64,000 nucleotides of DNA from Parafrankia irregularis (GCF_001536285.1 NZ_FAOZ01000002.1:496001-560000), one strand, 5' to 3'. Numbered from the stretch's first letter, positions 16,968 to 28,327 are shown. A program made the numbers and translations. The notes: generated from the letters alone by a model not told the origin.

Positions 16968-16995
16968 TTGACAAGCCCGTTCCGTTCCGTATTAA
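16968..16995 (+). promoter_or_regulatory. Sigma-70-type promoter for the monooxygenase operon
   Basis: TTGACA and TATTAA are separated by 16 bases in an unusually AT-rich stretch, about 118 bases before the monooxygenase start codon. It is the best match to the primary sigma consensus noticed in the window. Confidence 0.6.
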
Positions 16996-17113
16996 GTTCA
17001 CTTAGTCGATCGACATAGAGGGTGATGGTTGGGGGGTTGCGGGGGTTGCCTCGATCAGCACTTCTTCATCACAGCGCAGTCAACCGGTCACCCGTGCGGA
17101 GAAAGGTGCCACC

Positions 17114-18319
17114 ATGCCGGTCGAGTTCATCGGCCTGATCGCCACCCGTCCCGGCTCCGAGGCGAGCAGCCTCACTCCCGGACCGGTCGTGGACCGCGAC
17201 TACACCCGGCGGTTCGCCGTCGCCCACGAGGACGCCGGCTTCGACCGCGTGCTCATCGGCTACAGCAGCGGCTCGGTCGACAACCTGCAGGTCGCTGCCT
17301 ACGCTGCGGCGCACACCGAGCGGCTCGGCTACCTGGTCGCGCATCGGCCCGGTGTCGTGTTCCCCACCGTCGCCGCGCGGTACTTCGCCTCGCTCGACCA
17401 CTTCTCCGCCGGCCGGGTGGCGATCCACATCATCACCGGCGGCAGCGACGCCGAGCAGCGGCGCGACGGCGACTACCTGAGCAAGGACGAGCGCTACGCG
17501 CGCACCGACGAGTACCTGGAGATCGTCCGCCGGACCTGGACCGCGACCGAGCCCTTCTCCCACCGCGGGCGTTACTACCAGCTCGAGGACCAGCTGGCCG
17601 GAGTGCTTCCGGTGCAGCAGCCGCATCCGCCGATCTACTTCGGCGGCTCGTCCGAGGCGGCCTACCGGGTCGGCGGCCGGCACGCGGACGTCTTCGCGCT
17701 GTGGGGGGAGCCGCTCGCCGAAACCGCCCAGCAGATCGCGGCTGTCAACGCCGCCGCCGCTGCCGCCGGCCGCGACACGCCGCCTCGCATCAGCGTGTCG
17801 TTCCGGCCGATCCTCGGCGCGACCGAGGAGCTGGCCTGGGAGCGGGCCCACCAGATCCTTGCCTCGACCAGGGCGAACGTCGGGAAGGCAGCCCGGTACT
17901 TCAAGGAGTTCCGCGGCTTCACCGGCAACCGCGACGCGCCCCAGAACGTCGGCTCGCAACGGCTGCTCGCCGCCGCGGCCAAGGGTGAGCTGCACGACCG
18001 GGCGCTGTGGACGCCACTGGCCGCCGCGGTCGGCGGCGGCGGGAACTCCACGGCCCTGGTCGGCACGCCGGAGACGGTGGCCGCGGCCCTGCTCGACTAC
18101 GTCGACATCGGCGTCACGACGCTGCTGATCCGCGGCTACGACCCGTTGGACGACGCGATCGACTACGGTCGCCACCTGCTGCCGCTGGTGCGCGCGGAGG
18201 TGGCCCGGCGTGACCGCGGCGAGGCGGCCCAGCGGGACGACGTCGCACCGGTACCGGCCGCGCTGGCTGCCGCCGCCACATCCGCCGGGGGCGGGACGCC
18301 GGACACCACCGAGCTGTGA
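17114..18319 (+). CDS. LLM-class flavin-dependent monooxygenase (SsuD-like)
   Basis: FMN-dependent luciferase-fold monooxygenase of the alkanesulfonate monooxygenase (SsuD) branch, which releases sulfite from organosulfonates; other substrates are possible. Seen are the N-terminal strand VEFIGLIATRPGSE, FDRVLIGYSSGSVDN, AHRPGVVFPTVAAR, GRVAIHIITGGSDAEQRRDGD (flavin phosphate region) and IYFGGSSEAAY. At 401 residues it is somewhat longer than SsuD owing to an Ala-rich C-terminus. AGAAAGG lies about eight bases before the ATG. It overlaps the ABC exporter gene by four bases (GTGA), so the three genes form one operon. No sulfonate uptake system is adjacent, which makes the exporter partner unexpected. 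Confidence 0.88.
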   Translation: MPVEFIGLIATRPGSEASSLTPGPVVDRDYTRRFAVAHEDAGFDRVLIGYSSGSVDNLQVAAYAAAHTERLGYLVAHRPGVVFPTVAARYFASLDHFSAGRVAIHIITGGSDAEQRRDGDYLSKDERYARTDEYLEIVRRTWTATEPFSHRGRYYQLEDQLAGVLPVQQPHPPIYFGGSSEAAYRVGGRHADVFALWGEPLAETAQQIAAVNAAAAAAGRDTPPRISVSFRPILGATEELAWERAHQILASTRANVGKAARYFKEFRGFTGNRDAPQNVGSQRLLAAAAKGELHDRALWTPLAAAVGGGGNSTALVGTPETVAAALLDYVDIGVTTLLIRGYDPLDDAIDYGRHLLPLVRAEVARRDRGEAAQRDDVAPVPAALAAAATSAGGGTPDTTEL

Positions 18320-20229
18320 CCAGGCGAGCTTCGGCCGCACGAGCTTGGGCCGCACGAGCCTTGGCCGCGCGGGCGGCGCGTGGCGGGCCGGGGCTGCCGC
18401 TGATCGTCGCGGCGGTGGGCCGCCACCGGCGGCTGCTGGCCGCCGGGATCGGTGCCGGCCTGGTCTGGACGGGCACGAAGCTCGCCGCGCCCCCGCTCGT
18501 CACGTGGACCATTGACGCCGGGGTGCTCGGTGGTGACACGAGCCAACTGTGGCTCGGGGTGATGCTGTTCGGCGGGCTGGCGGTGGTCGGCGCAGGCTTC
18601 GCCGGGCTGCGTCGCTACTACGGACAGTGCCTGGCCTTCGTGGTGGAGGCCGACCTGCGCGACCGCCTGCTGGCCCAGGTGGTACGGCTGCCGGCGGCCT
18701 TCCATGATCGGCATCCCGGCGGGGTCCTGGTCGCCCGGGCGACGACCGACCTGCAGCAGGCTCAGCAGCCCGTGATCAATATCGCGATCATGGTCTCGAA
18801 CCTGGTGATGCTCGTCGGTGCCGCGGTCCTGCTGGCCTCGATCGATCCGGTGCTGGCGGCGATCGCCCTGGCGCCGGCGGTCGCGGTGTTCGCGGTCGCC
18901 GTCCGGTTCACCCGGCGGCTGGGGCCACGTGCGCTGGACCTGCAGACCCGGCTTGGCCGGCTCGCCAGCACCGTGGACGAATCGATCGCCGGCGTGCGGA
19001 CCACGAAGGGCCTGGGCACCGAGAACGACGAACGTCGCCGCATCCACGAGCGGGCCGGTGAGGTGCAGCGGGCGGCGCTGCGGCTGAACACGGTGCGCGC
19101 CACCTATCAGCCCCTGATCGAGCTGCTGCCCGCGTTCGGGCTGGTCGGCGTGCTGTGGATCGGCGGGCTGCGGGTCGCGCATGGGTCCCTGACGGTCGGC
19201 GAACTGGTCCAGTTCAGCTACTTCGGGCTGGTGATTGTCGGTCCGCTGCGGATAGCCGGGATGACCGCGTCCCAGCTCAAGCGCGCGGTGGTCTCGGCCG
19301 GCCTGGTGGCCGCGGTCCTCGACGAGCGGCAGGAAGCGTCGCCGCGGCGGCCGTCGCCGTCGCCGTCGCCGATGCCGATGCCGATGCCGACGATCAGACT
19401 GGCCGGGGGCGGCCCCACCCACTCGACCGCACGGGTGGCGGGAGGGCTGGAGATCCGCTTCGAGGGCGTGACGTTCGGCTACGGCCCGGGGCGTCCCGTC
19501 CTGCGGGATCTCGACCTGGTGGTGCGGGCCGGCGAGTGCGTCGCCGTGGTCGGGGCGACGGGCAGCGGCAAGACCACGCTCGGGGCCTTGGTGCCGCGGT
19601 TCTACGAGGTCGACGCCGGCCGGATCCTCGTCGGCGGGCGTGATGCCCGGCAGTGGCCCCTCGCCGAACTACGCGCCCAGCTCGGCGTCGGCTTCGAGGA
19701 CGCCTTCCTGTTCAGCGGGACGGTCCGCGACAACCTCCGCTTCGGTGCGCCCGAGGCCGACGACACGCGGCTGCGGGTCGCCGTCCGGCTGGCCGGTGCA
19801 CAGGATGTGGTGGCAGGACGTCCCGGCGGCTACGACGCGGCCGTCGGTGAACGCGGTCTCGACCTGTCCGGTGGCCAGCGCCAGCGGCTGTCACTGGCTC
19901 GCGCGCTGGTCGCGGACCCGCCGGTGCTTCTGCTGGACTCGCCGACCAGCGCGGTGGACCCGGCGAAGGAAGCCGAGATCGTCGCATCCCTGGCGACGGT
20001 GATCCAGGGCCGCACGACGCTGCTCGTCGCACACCAGCCCGCATTGATCGCCCTCGCCGACCAGGTCGTGCTGCTCGACGGCGGCCGGGTGGCGGACCTC
20101 GGTACCCATGACGACCTGCTCACCCGATCTCCGCGCTACCGCCGGGTGCTGGCCGCGCACCCCGGCGGCGCGCTCCCTGGGGACACGCACCCTGACGGCG
20201 TGGATCGCGCCGTCTCGGTGACGCCATGA
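18316..20229 (+). CDS. ABC exporter half-transporter A (degenerate Walker B)
   Basis: Fused membrane domain and ATPase of the MsbA/MDR type, 637 residues. Six membrane segments occupy about the first 330 residues, then a linker with a 6-base tandem repeat coding SPSPSPMPMPMP, then the ATPase: Walker A GATGSGKTT, signature LSGGQRQRLSLARAL, Walker B VLLLDSPTSAVD, switch LLVAHQ. The catalytic Glu that normally follows Walker B Asp is Ser, so this subunit's own ATP site should not hydrolyse efficiently. The start is a GTG in the GTGA overlap with the monooxygenase gene, and the stop overlaps the next gene by four bases. It should pair with that next gene product; the substrate is unknown. Confidence 0.9.
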   Translation: MTRRASAARAWAARALAARAARGGPGLPLIVAAVGRHRRLLAAGIGAGLVWTGTKLAAPPLVTWTIDAGVLGGDTSQLWLGVMLFGGLAVVGAGFAGLRRYYGQCLAFVVEADLRDRLLAQVVRLPAAFHDRHPGGVLVARATTDLQQAQQPVINIAIMVSNLVMLVGAAVLLASIDPVLAAIALAPAVAVFAVAVRFTRRLGPRALDLQTRLGRLASTVDESIAGVRTTKGLGTENDERRRIHERAGEVQRAALRLNTVRATYQPLIELLPAFGLVGVLWIGGLRVAHGSLTVGELVQFSYFGLVIVGPLRIAGMTASQLKRAVVSAGLVAAVLDERQEASPRRPSPSPSPMPMPMPTIRLAGGGPTHSTARVAGGLEIRFEGVTFGYGPGRPVLRDLDLVVRAGECVAVVGATGSGKTTLGALVPRFYEVDAGRILVGGRDARQWPLAELRAQLGVGFEDAFLFSGTVRDNLRFGAPEADDTRLRVAVRLAGAQDVVAGRPGGYDAAVGERGLDLSGGQRQRLSLARALVADPPVLLLDSPTSAVDPAKEAEIVASLATVIQGRTTLLVAHQPALIALADQVVLLDGGRVADLGTHDDLLTRSPRYRRVLAAHPGGALPGDTHPDGVDRAVSVTP

Positions 20230-21938
20230 CGTCCACCGCGGGCGCCGGTCTCGCGGTGCGGACCCTGGCGGTGCTGCGGCCGCGCTGGGCGGCGGTCGCG
20301 CTGGCCGCGCTGCTGCTCGTCGCGACCACGGCCACGTCGCTGGCGGGTCCGTGGATCCTGCGCTACGCCGTCGACGACGGGCTGGTCGGCGACCATCCCG
20401 ACACCGGCGTGGTCACCCGCGCCGGCCTGCTCTACCTGGGCTTGGCGGTCGCCGGCCTGACGCTGACCCGCGTGCAGGTCAGGCTGGTGGGCTGGATCGG
20501 CGAATGGTTCGTGCGCGAGCTGCGCAGCCGGGCCGCCGACCATGTGCTGGCGATGTCGGTGCGTTACTTCGACCGCACACCGGCCGGGGTGCTGGTGTCG
20601 CGCCTGACCGCCGACATCGACGCACTGCAGGACGTCGTCCAGCTCGGCATCGTGCCGTTCGCGCAGGCGGTGCTCACGCTCACCTTCCTGGCCGTCGTGC
20701 TGGTGGCCCTGTCATGGCAGCTGGCACTGGTCTGCCTGCTGCCCGCGGCCGCGCTGGTCGCGGCGACGGTGTGGTTCCGCCGTGCCTCCCGCGCGGCGTT
20801 CGCCACGGTCCGCGACCGCGTCGCCGACACGGTGGCCGCGCTGACCGAGCGGCTCGCCGGCCTGCGGGTCGTACGGGCGTTCCGCCAGGAGGCCGGCACG
20901 ACCGAGCTGTTGCTGGCACGCAGCCGGAGGCAGCTTGACGCCAACGTCACCGCGGTGCGCGTCCAGTCCTTCTACCTCGCCGCCATGGAGTTCGCCACCG
21001 TGGGCAGCATCGCCGCGGTGCTGGCCGCCGGCGGCGCGCTGGCCGCGCGGGACGCGGTGACCGTCGGCACCCTCAGCGCGTTCGTGCTCTACCTGCTGCT
21101 CGCCTTCGAGCCGGTGCAGTCGCTGAGCTTCCTGGTCACCGTGCTGGAGTCGGCGGCCGCCGCGCTGCGCAAGATCTACGCACTGCTCGACGAGCCGGTG
21201 GACGTCCCGGAGGGCTCACAGGAGCTGGCGCGCACCGGCCCGCTCACCGCCGAGGGGGTGGGCTTCCGCTACGGCGACGGCAAGCCGGACGTCCTGCGGG
21301 GGGTGGACCTGACACTGCGGCCCGGGGAGCGGGTGGCACTTGTCGGGCCGACCGGTGCCGGTAAGTCGACCCTCGCGAAGCTGATGGCCCGGCTGTTCGA
21401 CCCCACGGCCGGCCGGGTCAGCTACGCCGGGGTGGACGTCCGGGAGGCGACCTGGCCGGCGCTGCGCTCGCGGGTCGTGATGGTCGCCCAGGACGGCCAG
21501 CTCACCGCCGGCACCCTCGCGCACAACCTGCGTGCGGTGCGGCCCGGTGCGACCGACGACGAGCTGGCCGCGGCGCTGGCGGCGGTCGGTGCCGGCAACT
21601 GGCTGGCCGGCCTTCCCGACGGCCTGGCCACGCCGGTGGGGGAGGGCGGCTCGCTGCTGTCCGCCGGTGAGCGGCAGCTGGTCGCGCTGGCCAGGGTCTG
21701 CCTGCTCGACGCGGATGTCGTCGTGCTCGACGAGGCGACCTCCGGCCTGGACCCGGGCACGGAGAGGCTGGTGGAGGCGGCTCTTGTCGCGGCGACGGCC
21801 GGCCGGGCCGTGCTCGTGGTGGCACATCGCACGTCAACGGTGCGCGGTGCGGACCGGGTCGTCGCCGTCAACGCCGGCGGCGTGACCGACCTCGGCGCCC
21901 CGCGCGACACCGCCCGTCAGTACCTCGACCAGTACTGA
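20226..21938 (+). CDS. ABC exporter half-transporter B
   Basis: 570-residue partner of the preceding half-transporter, with six membrane segments and a C-terminal ATPase: Walker A GPTGAGKST, signature LSAGERQLVALARV, Walker B VVVLDEATSGLD with catalytic Glu, switch LVVAHR. The signature deviates from LSGGQ. In a heterodimer the site made of A's Walker motifs and B's signature would thus be degenerate, while B's Walker motifs with A's LSGGQ form a canonical site, the pattern known for heterodimeric exporters such as TM287/288. The gene begins at the ATG of an ATGA overlap and ends the operon. Confidence 0.92.
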   Translation: MTSTAGAGLAVRTLAVLRPRWAAVALAALLLVATTATSLAGPWILRYAVDDGLVGDHPDTGVVTRAGLLYLGLAVAGLTLTRVQVRLVGWIGEWFVRELRSRAADHVLAMSVRYFDRTPAGVLVSRLTADIDALQDVVQLGIVPFAQAVLTLTFLAVVLVALSWQLALVCLLPAAALVAATVWFRRASRAAFATVRDRVADTVAALTERLAGLRVVRAFRQEAGTTELLLARSRRQLDANVTAVRVQSFYLAAMEFATVGSIAAVLAAGGALAARDAVTVGTLSAFVLYLLLAFEPVQSLSFLVTVLESAAAALRKIYALLDEPVDVPEGSQELARTGPLTAEGVGFRYGDGKPDVLRGVDLTLRPGERVALVGPTGAGKSTLAKLMARLFDPTAGRVSYAGVDVREATWPALRSRVVMVAQDGQLTAGTLAHNLRAVRPGATDDELAAALAAVGAGNWLAGLPDGLATPVGEGGSLLSAGERQLVALARVCLLDADVVVLDEATSGLDPGTERLVEAALVAATAGRAVLVVAHRTSTVRGADRVVAVNAGGVTDLGAPRDTARQYLDQY

Positions 21939-21992
21939 CGCCTTTTCCATCTCACGTTTGTCGGGCGCTGTCGCGGCAGGTCGGAGCGCCCA

Positions 21993-22526
21993 TCACTCCG
22001 TGGGAGGAAAGATGGGAGGGAAACCATGCTGCTCCAGCCTCCGGTTGCGAAAGTAGCCGCTGGTGGCGAGACCCAGCCCGATGCCGGAGAGCAGCAGGAA
22101 CACGACGATGGTGATCCGGACGCTGAGCTGGCCGGGCAGCAGGGCGAACACCACCGCGAAGGGGAGCATGAGGACGAAGGGCCGCAGCGCCTGGCGTAGC
22201 CGCCACCCCGACCCGGTGAGGTCGTGCGAGACCCAGTCGTTGTACCGCGGCGGGAGCGTGCCGCCGAGCAGGTAGTGCATTCTGCCGCCGAGCGGCGGGC
22301 TTTCCCGCGGCCGGATGCCGCCGCCCGCAGGAGTCTCCTGCCCGGTGGCCGCAGCCGCAGCCGAGCCGGCCGCCGAGCCTGAGGTCGAGTCGGCGTCGAT
22401 TACCGGTGAGTCGGTCGAGGCCGCGGCTGAGGTCGAGGTCGAGTCAGCCTCGGCCGGAACCGCCTCGGCTGGAACCGCCTGGGCGGGTTCCGCGTCGGTA
22501 TCGGGATGCTGGGCCTGACCGTCCAT
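21993..22526 (-). CDS. DUF5313-type small membrane protein
   Basis: 177 residues: an acidic, Ala/Ser/Thr-rich N-terminal half, then LLGGTLPPRYNDWVSHDLTG, which I recognise as the conserved core of DUF5313-type actinobacterial membrane proteins, and two membrane segments (FVLMLPFAVVFALL and ITIVVFLLLSGIGLGLA) followed by a short basic tail. Function is unknown. It converges with the ABC exporter operon and stands alone. Confidence 0.75.
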   Translation of the reverse strand: MDGQAQHPDTDAEPAQAVPAEAVPAEADSTSTSAAASTDSPVIDADSTSGSAAGSAAAAATGQETPAGGGIRPRESPPLGGRMHYLLGGTLPPRYNDWVSHDLTGSGWRLRQALRPFVLMLPFAVVFALLPGQLSVRITIVVFLLLSGIGLGLATSGYFRNRRLEQHGFPPIFPPTE

Positions 22527-22616
22527 TGCTAGAGCCTACGGACGCCAGGACCGCCCCAGCGCGGCGTGCCGTCCACGAATCGGCGGGTGTCGCGTGCCGT
22601 TCGCCATCTCCTGCCA

Positions 22617-22651
22617 CCAGGCCCGCCCACGCCGCCAGGCCCGCCCACGCC
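22617..22651. repeat. 18-base direct repeat between DUF5313 and carboxylase genes
   Basis: CCAGGCCCGCCCACGCC occurs twice with an 18-base period, with a decayed third unit following near 22660. The 240-base gap holds no recognised gene; it is downstream of accA, so no regulatory role is evident. Confidence 0.55.
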
Positions 22652-22766
22652 TCCTGCCGCCAGGCTCGCCCGTGTCCGCGCGCACCTGCGCGGCGCCCCG
22701 CAACGGCAGCGGCGGCGCTCCCGTCCGTGGTGGAGGAAACGCCGCCGCAGGTGCCCGTCGGACGAA

Positions 22767-24530
22767 TCAGTCCTTGATCTCGCAGAGAACGGCGCCACTG
22801 GTCACGACAGCCCCGACCGCTGCCGTGAGCCCGCCGACGGTTCCCGCGCGGTGGGCGTTGATGGGCTGCTCCATCTTCATCGCCTCGAGCACGACGATCA
22901 GATCGCCGGCCTCGACGGTGTCACCGTCGCTGACCGCGACCTTGACGATGGTGCCCTGCATCGGGCTCGTCAGGGCATCGCCGGTGACCTTGGAGGCAGC
23001 CTTGCCAGCGGACCGGCGCTTCGGCGCGGCACCCGCCGCGGCCGCGCCACCGCCACCGCCCGCGCCGAAACCGGCGGGCAGCACGACCTCGAGACGCTTG
23101 CCGCCGACCTCGACGACCACGGTCTCCCGCGGATCGGTGGCGGTGTCCGCATCGGTGCCACCGGTGAAGGGCGGGATCGTGTTGTCGAACTCGGTCTCGA
23201 TCCAGCGGTTGTGCACCCGGAACGGCTCGTCCGCGGCTTCCGGGGCGAACGCCAGGTCACGGACCACCGCGCGGTGGAACGGCAGCGCGGTGGCCATGCC
23301 GTCGACGACCATCTCGTCGAGGGCGCGGCGGGCGCGCTCCAGGGCCTCCTGCCGGCTCGCGCCGGTGATGATGAGCTTGGCGAGCAGGGAGTCGAACGCC
23401 CCGCCGATCACGCTGCCGCTCTCGACACCGGTGTCCAGCCGCACACCGGGGCCGGCCGGGGCGGTGAACGTGGTGACGGTGCCCGGGGCCGGGAGGAAGT
23501 TGCGGCCGGGGTCCTCGCCGTTGATGCGGAACTCGATCGAGTGCCCACGCGGGGTGGGGTCGACCGGGTCGAGAGCCTCGCCCTCGGCGATGCGGAACTG
23601 GGCGCGGACCAGGTCGACGCCGGAGGTCTCCTCCGTCACCGGGTGCTCGACCTGGAGGCGCGTGTTGACCTCCAGGAAGCTGATCATCCCGTCCTTGGCG
23701 ACGAGGAACTCCACGGTGCCCGCGCCGACGTAGCCGGCCTCGCGCACGATTTTCTTGGACGCCTCGTAGAGCTCGGTGTTCTGGGCCTCGGTGAGGAACG
23801 GCGCGGGCGCCTCCTCGACGAGCTTCTGGTAGCGGCGCTGCAGCGAGCAGTCGCGGGTGCCGACGACGACGACGTTGCCGTGGGTGTCGGCGAGCACCTG
23901 CGTCTCGACATGGCGCGGCTGGTCCAGGTAGCGCTCGACGAAGCATTCGCCGCGGCCGAAGGCGGCGACCGCCTCGCGCACGGCGCTCTCGAACAGCTCG
24001 GGCAGTTCCTCGGCGGTCCATGCGACCTTGAGACCGCGGCCACCACCGCCGAACGCCGCCTTGATGGCGACGGGCAGGCCGTGCTCGTTCGCGAAGGCGA
24101 CGACCTCGTCCACACCGGCCACCGGATCGGCGGTGCCCGGGGCGAGCGGGGCGCCGACGGCGAGTGCGATGTGCCGGGCGGCGGTCTTGTCACCGAGCCG
24201 GCGGATGGCCTCCGGCGGCGGGCCGATCCAGGTCAGACCCGCGGAGATCACGGCCTCGGCGAAATCCGCGTTCTCGGAGAGGAAACCGTAGCCGGGGTGC
24301 ACCGCGTCCGCGCCGGAGCTGGCGCAGGCCTGCAGAATCTTGTCGATTCTCAGGTACGAGTCACCGGGGGTCGACCCACCCAGCGCGTAGGCCTCGTCGG
24401 CGACCCGAACATGCATGGCATCAATGTCGGGCTCCGCATACACGGCGACGCTGGAATAACCCGCGTCGCGGCAGGCCCGCGCCACCCGGACGGCAATTTC
24501 GCCCCGGTTGGCGATGAGGATCTTACGCAC
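22767..24530 (-). CDS. accA: Acetyl/propionyl-CoA carboxylase alpha subunit (biotin carboxylase + biotin carrier)
   Basis: 587-residue fused biotin carboxylase and biotin carboxyl carrier protein of actinobacterial acyl-CoA carboxylases (AccA3 type). ATP-dependent carboxylation of biotin: [19 protein letters not shown] at the N-terminus, [16 protein letters not shown] (ATP-grasp glycine loop), [33 protein letters not shown] and [13 protein letters not shown] Gly/Ala/Lys linker precedes the carrier domain with EAMKMEQ, whose Lys552 is biotinylated. GTG start with GGGAGG just upstream. The order accA, accE, accD on one strand with birA divergent supplies the whole carboxylase and the enzyme that biotinylates it. 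Confidence 0.95.
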   Translation of the reverse strand: MRKILIANRGEIAVRVARACRDAGYSSVAVYAEPDIDAMHVRVADEAYALGGSTPGDSYLRIDKILQACASSGADAVHPGYGFLSENADFAEAVISAGLTWIGPPPEAIRRLGDKTAARHIALAVGAPLAPGTADPVAGVDEVVAFANEHGLPVAIKAAFGGGGRGLKVAWTAEELPELFESAVREAVAAFGRGECFVERYLDQPRHVETQVLADTHGNVVVVGTRDCSLQRRYQKLVEEAPAPFLTEAQNTELYEASKKIVREAGYVGAGTVEFLVAKDGMISFLEVNTRLQVEHPVTEETSGVDLVRAQFRIAEGEALDPVDPTPRGHSIEFRINGEDPGRNFLPAPGTVTTFTAPAGPGVRLDTGVESGSVIGGAFDSLLAKLIITGASRQEALERARRALDEMVVDGMATALPFHRAVVRDLAFAPEAADEPFRVHNRWIETEFDNTIPPFTGGTDADTATDPRETVVVEVGGKRLEVVLPAGFGAGGGGGAAAAGAAPKRRSAGKAASKVTGDALTSPMQGTIVKVAVSDGDTVEAGDLIVVLEAMKMEQPINAHRAGTVGGLTAAVGAVVTSGAVLCEIKD

Positions 24531-24660
24531 ATTCCTCCCGTCTCGTCCGGCCTGAGTCTAGGCGAGTCGGGCCGTACCGTGTTCCTTCTTTGCCGGCAGC
24601 GGTGAAACAAATTAGCCCACCGCCGGTCCGCGCGCCGGTTGTTCTCACATAACCGATTTG

Positions 24661-24912
24661 TCAACTACCTGCCGGGAAGCGCTGGCCGGCCGTGCGGGCC
24701 GACCGGCTCCATGCTCCCGGGCCGGCGGTCAGCCTGCCACGCATGGCCAGCGCCGGGTCGGCCCAGGTGGATCTGGCCCGAACCACCGGCGGGCCCGACG
24801 CGGCCCGCGCGGCCAGCACGGCCACGAGCGCCGCGATCTCCTCCGGCGAGGCGTCGCCGCGGACCAGCCGCAGGTGCGCCCGGCCCGCAGGCTCTTCGGG
24901 TCTGTCTGCCAC
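24661..24912 (-). CDS. accE: Acyl-CoA carboxylase epsilon subunit
   Basis: 83-residue small subunit found only in actinobacterial acyl-CoA carboxylases, where it binds and stabilises the beta subunit. The core LRLVRGDASPEEIAALVAVL followed by WADPALAMRG is the family signature; the rest is poorly conserved, as usual. GTG start with GAGGAGG eight bases upstream. It lies between accD (101 bases upstream) and accA (130 bases downstream), the classical order. Confidence 0.9.
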   Translation of the reverse strand: MADRPEEPAGRAHLRLVRGDASPEEIAALVAVLAARAASGPPVVRARSTWADPALAMRGRLTAGPGAWSRSARTAGQRFPAGS

Positions 24913-25013
24913 CGGCCGCCCTCCTCGGTACTTCGTCCGTGGTCCCGCTTCGGTCCCGCGCTGTCTGCCTCGCTGCTGCGCATGCCTCCCGGCCCCCGCG
25001 GACCGGACGGCCG

Positions 25014-26609
<1,596 letters not shown>

Positions 26610-26653
26610 AGAGCGAAGCGTACGGCGGGCGGTGGCCCACGCGCTCGATTGAT

Positions 26654-27697
26654 GTGGAGACCGTCTCACTTGGCCTCTGGGAAGGTAGTCCCGTGCCCGC
26701 TGTGCCGATCGACTCAGATGGACGACCAACACCCTCGTTTGATCCCTCCTCCGGAGCCTGCGCCGCAGGTCGCGGGCCTGATGACGGGCTTGTGACCGCT
26801 TCCGCGCCCGGGCGCCAGCCGGAGCTCGCGGGGCTGCGCCGCCCGCTGGGCGCCGGGGCGCTCGCGCCGCCGCTCGCGCGGCTCGGCGTCGTCCTGGCCG
26901 TGGTCGACGAGATCGACTCGACGAACGCGGAGCTCGTCCGCCTCGCCCGCGGGGTCCGGGGCTCGACGGGGCTGCCGGTGCGGACGGACCGAGGAGCCGC
27001 AGTGATCCCGCCAGGCGGCGTCCCGGCCAGCGACCCGGTCGGTGAGCTGGCCAGTGATCCGGTGGTCGTCCTCGTCGCCGAGCGGCAGAGCGCCGGGCGG
27101 GGGCGCATGGACCGGTCGTGGCAGTCTGCGGTCGGCGCCGGGCTCATGGTGTCCGTGCTCGTCCGCCCGTCCGTCGCCACCCGCTGGCTGGGCTGGCTGC
27201 CGCTGGTCGTCGGCACGTCACTGGTGCGGACTCTGCGCTCGTACGCGCGGCTGCCGGCGGTGCTCAAATGGCCGAACGACCTGCAGGTGGACGGCGAGAA
27301 GCTCGGCGGGATCCTGGTGGAGCTCGCACCCGGCCCCGGGGTCCCCCCGGCGGCCGTCATCGGCTTCGGGCTGAACGTGACCGCGCTGGCCGACGAGCTG
27401 CCGGAACGCTCGACCAGCCTGCTGCTGCGGGATGTCGAGCCGGCCCTGCTGGACCGCGGGCGGCTCCTCACCGCGCTCCTCACCGACCTGGTCGGCACGA
27501 TCTCCCGGTGGGAGCAGGCGCCCGACGAGGCCCGCGGTGAGTACCGGGAGGTCTGCACGACCCTTGGCCGCCTCGTGCGGGTCGAGCTTCCCGACGGGAC
27601 GTCCGTCCGGGGGACGGCCACCGACGTGGACGAGTTCGGCCGGCTTGTGGTCGACGGTCGCGCGTTCAGCGCCGCCGACGTGATCCATCTGCGTTGA
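26654..27697 (+). CDS. birA: Biotin--[acetyl-CoA-carboxylase] ligase, without DNA-binding domain
   Basis: Attaches biotin to the carrier Lys of AccA via biotinyl-5'-AMP. The catalytic core shows [25 protein letters not shown] (biotin/ATP loop) and [20 protein letters not shown], then the C-terminal SH3-like domain. There is no helix-turn-helix, so it cannot be a BirA-type repressor. About 35 extra residues (about 26955-27060, Gly/Pro/Val-rich) are inserted between STNAEL and the GRGR loop. The GTG at 26654 is the most upstream start; the conserved domain begins about residue 56 and the GTG at 26792 may be the real one. It is divergent from accD, the usual arrangement. Confidence 0.9.
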   Translation: METVSLGLWEGSPVPAVPIDSDGRPTPSFDPSSGACAAGRGPDDGLVTASAPGRQPELAGLRRPLGAGALAPPLARLGVVLAVVDEIDSTNAELVRLARGVRGSTGLPVRTDRGAAVIPPGGVPASDPVGELASDPVVVLVAERQSAGRGRMDRSWQSAVGAGLMVSVLVRPSVATRWLGWLPLVVGTSLVRTLRSYARLPAVLKWPNDLQVDGEKLGGILVELAPGPGVPPAAVIGFGLNVTALADELPERSTSLLLRDVEPALLDRGRLLTALLTDLVGTISRWEQAPDEARGEYREVCTTLGRLVRVELPDGTSVRGTATDVDEFGRLVVDGRAFSAADVIHLR

Positions 27698-27776
27698 CCG
27701 GGCGCCGCGCGAAGTTGACCGGGGACCGCGCGAAGTTGACTGGGCGCTGCGCGAAGTTGCCCGGGTGCTGAGCGAG
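27693..27776. repeat. 21-base tandem repeat, four units
   Basis: Four head-to-tail units of GTTGACCGGGCGCCGCGCGAA, the first containing the birA stop codon and the last decayed. It fills most of the 120-base gap between birA and the PH-domain gene. Confidence 0.85.
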
Positions 27777-27817
27777 CACTGCTGGGACAGGCCTGTCCGG
27801 GATGCGAAGATCTGGCG

Positions 27818-28327
27818 GTGGCGTTTCCGGACGACGTTCTGACCGACGACGAAGAGGTGGTTCTCCACCTGCATCCGCACTGGGGCAGCCTGGTGGTGCC
27901 CGTGCTCTCCGTCGTCACCGCGCTCGCGCTGATGACCCTCGGGGTCTTCTTCGTGCCTGACAACTTCGCGAGGGAGGCGCTCCAGTACCTCGTCCTGGCA
28001 CTGGGGCTGGCCGCCATCGGGTACTTCGGCGTGGCGCCCTGGCTGCGCTGGATCACGACGCACTTCGTGTTCACCACCGAGCGGCTGATCATCCGCGAGG
28101 GCGTCGTGAACCACACCGGCCGCGACATCCCGCTCGTCTGGCTCAGCAACGTCTCCTGGGACCAGTCGTTGCCCGACCGGCTGGTGGGCGCCGGAACACT
28201 GTCGATCGAGAGCGCCGGCCAGCGAGGGCCGATCATCCTCACCCACGTCCCGCGGGTCGAGGAGGTGTACGCCACGTTGCGCGAGCTCGCCGACGCGGCC
28301 GATCTCCGCCGCCGTTCCGGCGGCTGA
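27818..28327 (+). CDS. Membrane protein with PH (DUF304/YdbS-like) domain
   Basis: 169 residues: a short acidic N-terminus (DDVLTDDEEVVLHLHPHW), two membrane segments (LVVPVLSVVTALALMTLGVF and LQYLVLALGLAAIGYFG), then a bacterial PH domain (FVFTTERLIIREGVVNHTGR, DIPLVWLSNVSWDQSL) on the cytoplasmic side. It corresponds in position to Rv3278c next to birA in mycobacteria. Function is unknown; such domains may bind lipid or protein partners at the membrane. GTG start. Confidence 0.85.
   Translation: MAFPDDVLTDDEEVVLHLHPHWGSLVVPVLSVVTALALMTLGVFFVPDNFAREALQYLVLALGLAAIGYFGVAPWLRWITTHFVFTTERLIIREGVVNHTGRDIPLVWLSNVSWDQSLPDRLVGAGTLSIESAGQRGPIILTHVPRVEEVYATLRELADAADLRRRSGG

Noticed and set aside
17000-17113. 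SAM or other sulfur riboswitch, or a Cys-rich leader peptide, before the SsuD-like gene
   Set aside because: None of the conserved riboswitch cores that I know is present, and the possible leader frames run without a stop into the gene or lack clustered Cys codons at a sensible place.
26654-27697. BirA as a transcriptional repressor of biotin genes
   Set aside because: No N-terminal helix-turn-helix is present in any possible start.
27693-27776. CRISPR-like array
   Set aside because: Units are directly adjacent with no spacers, only four, and no cas genes are nearby; it is a simple tandem repeat.
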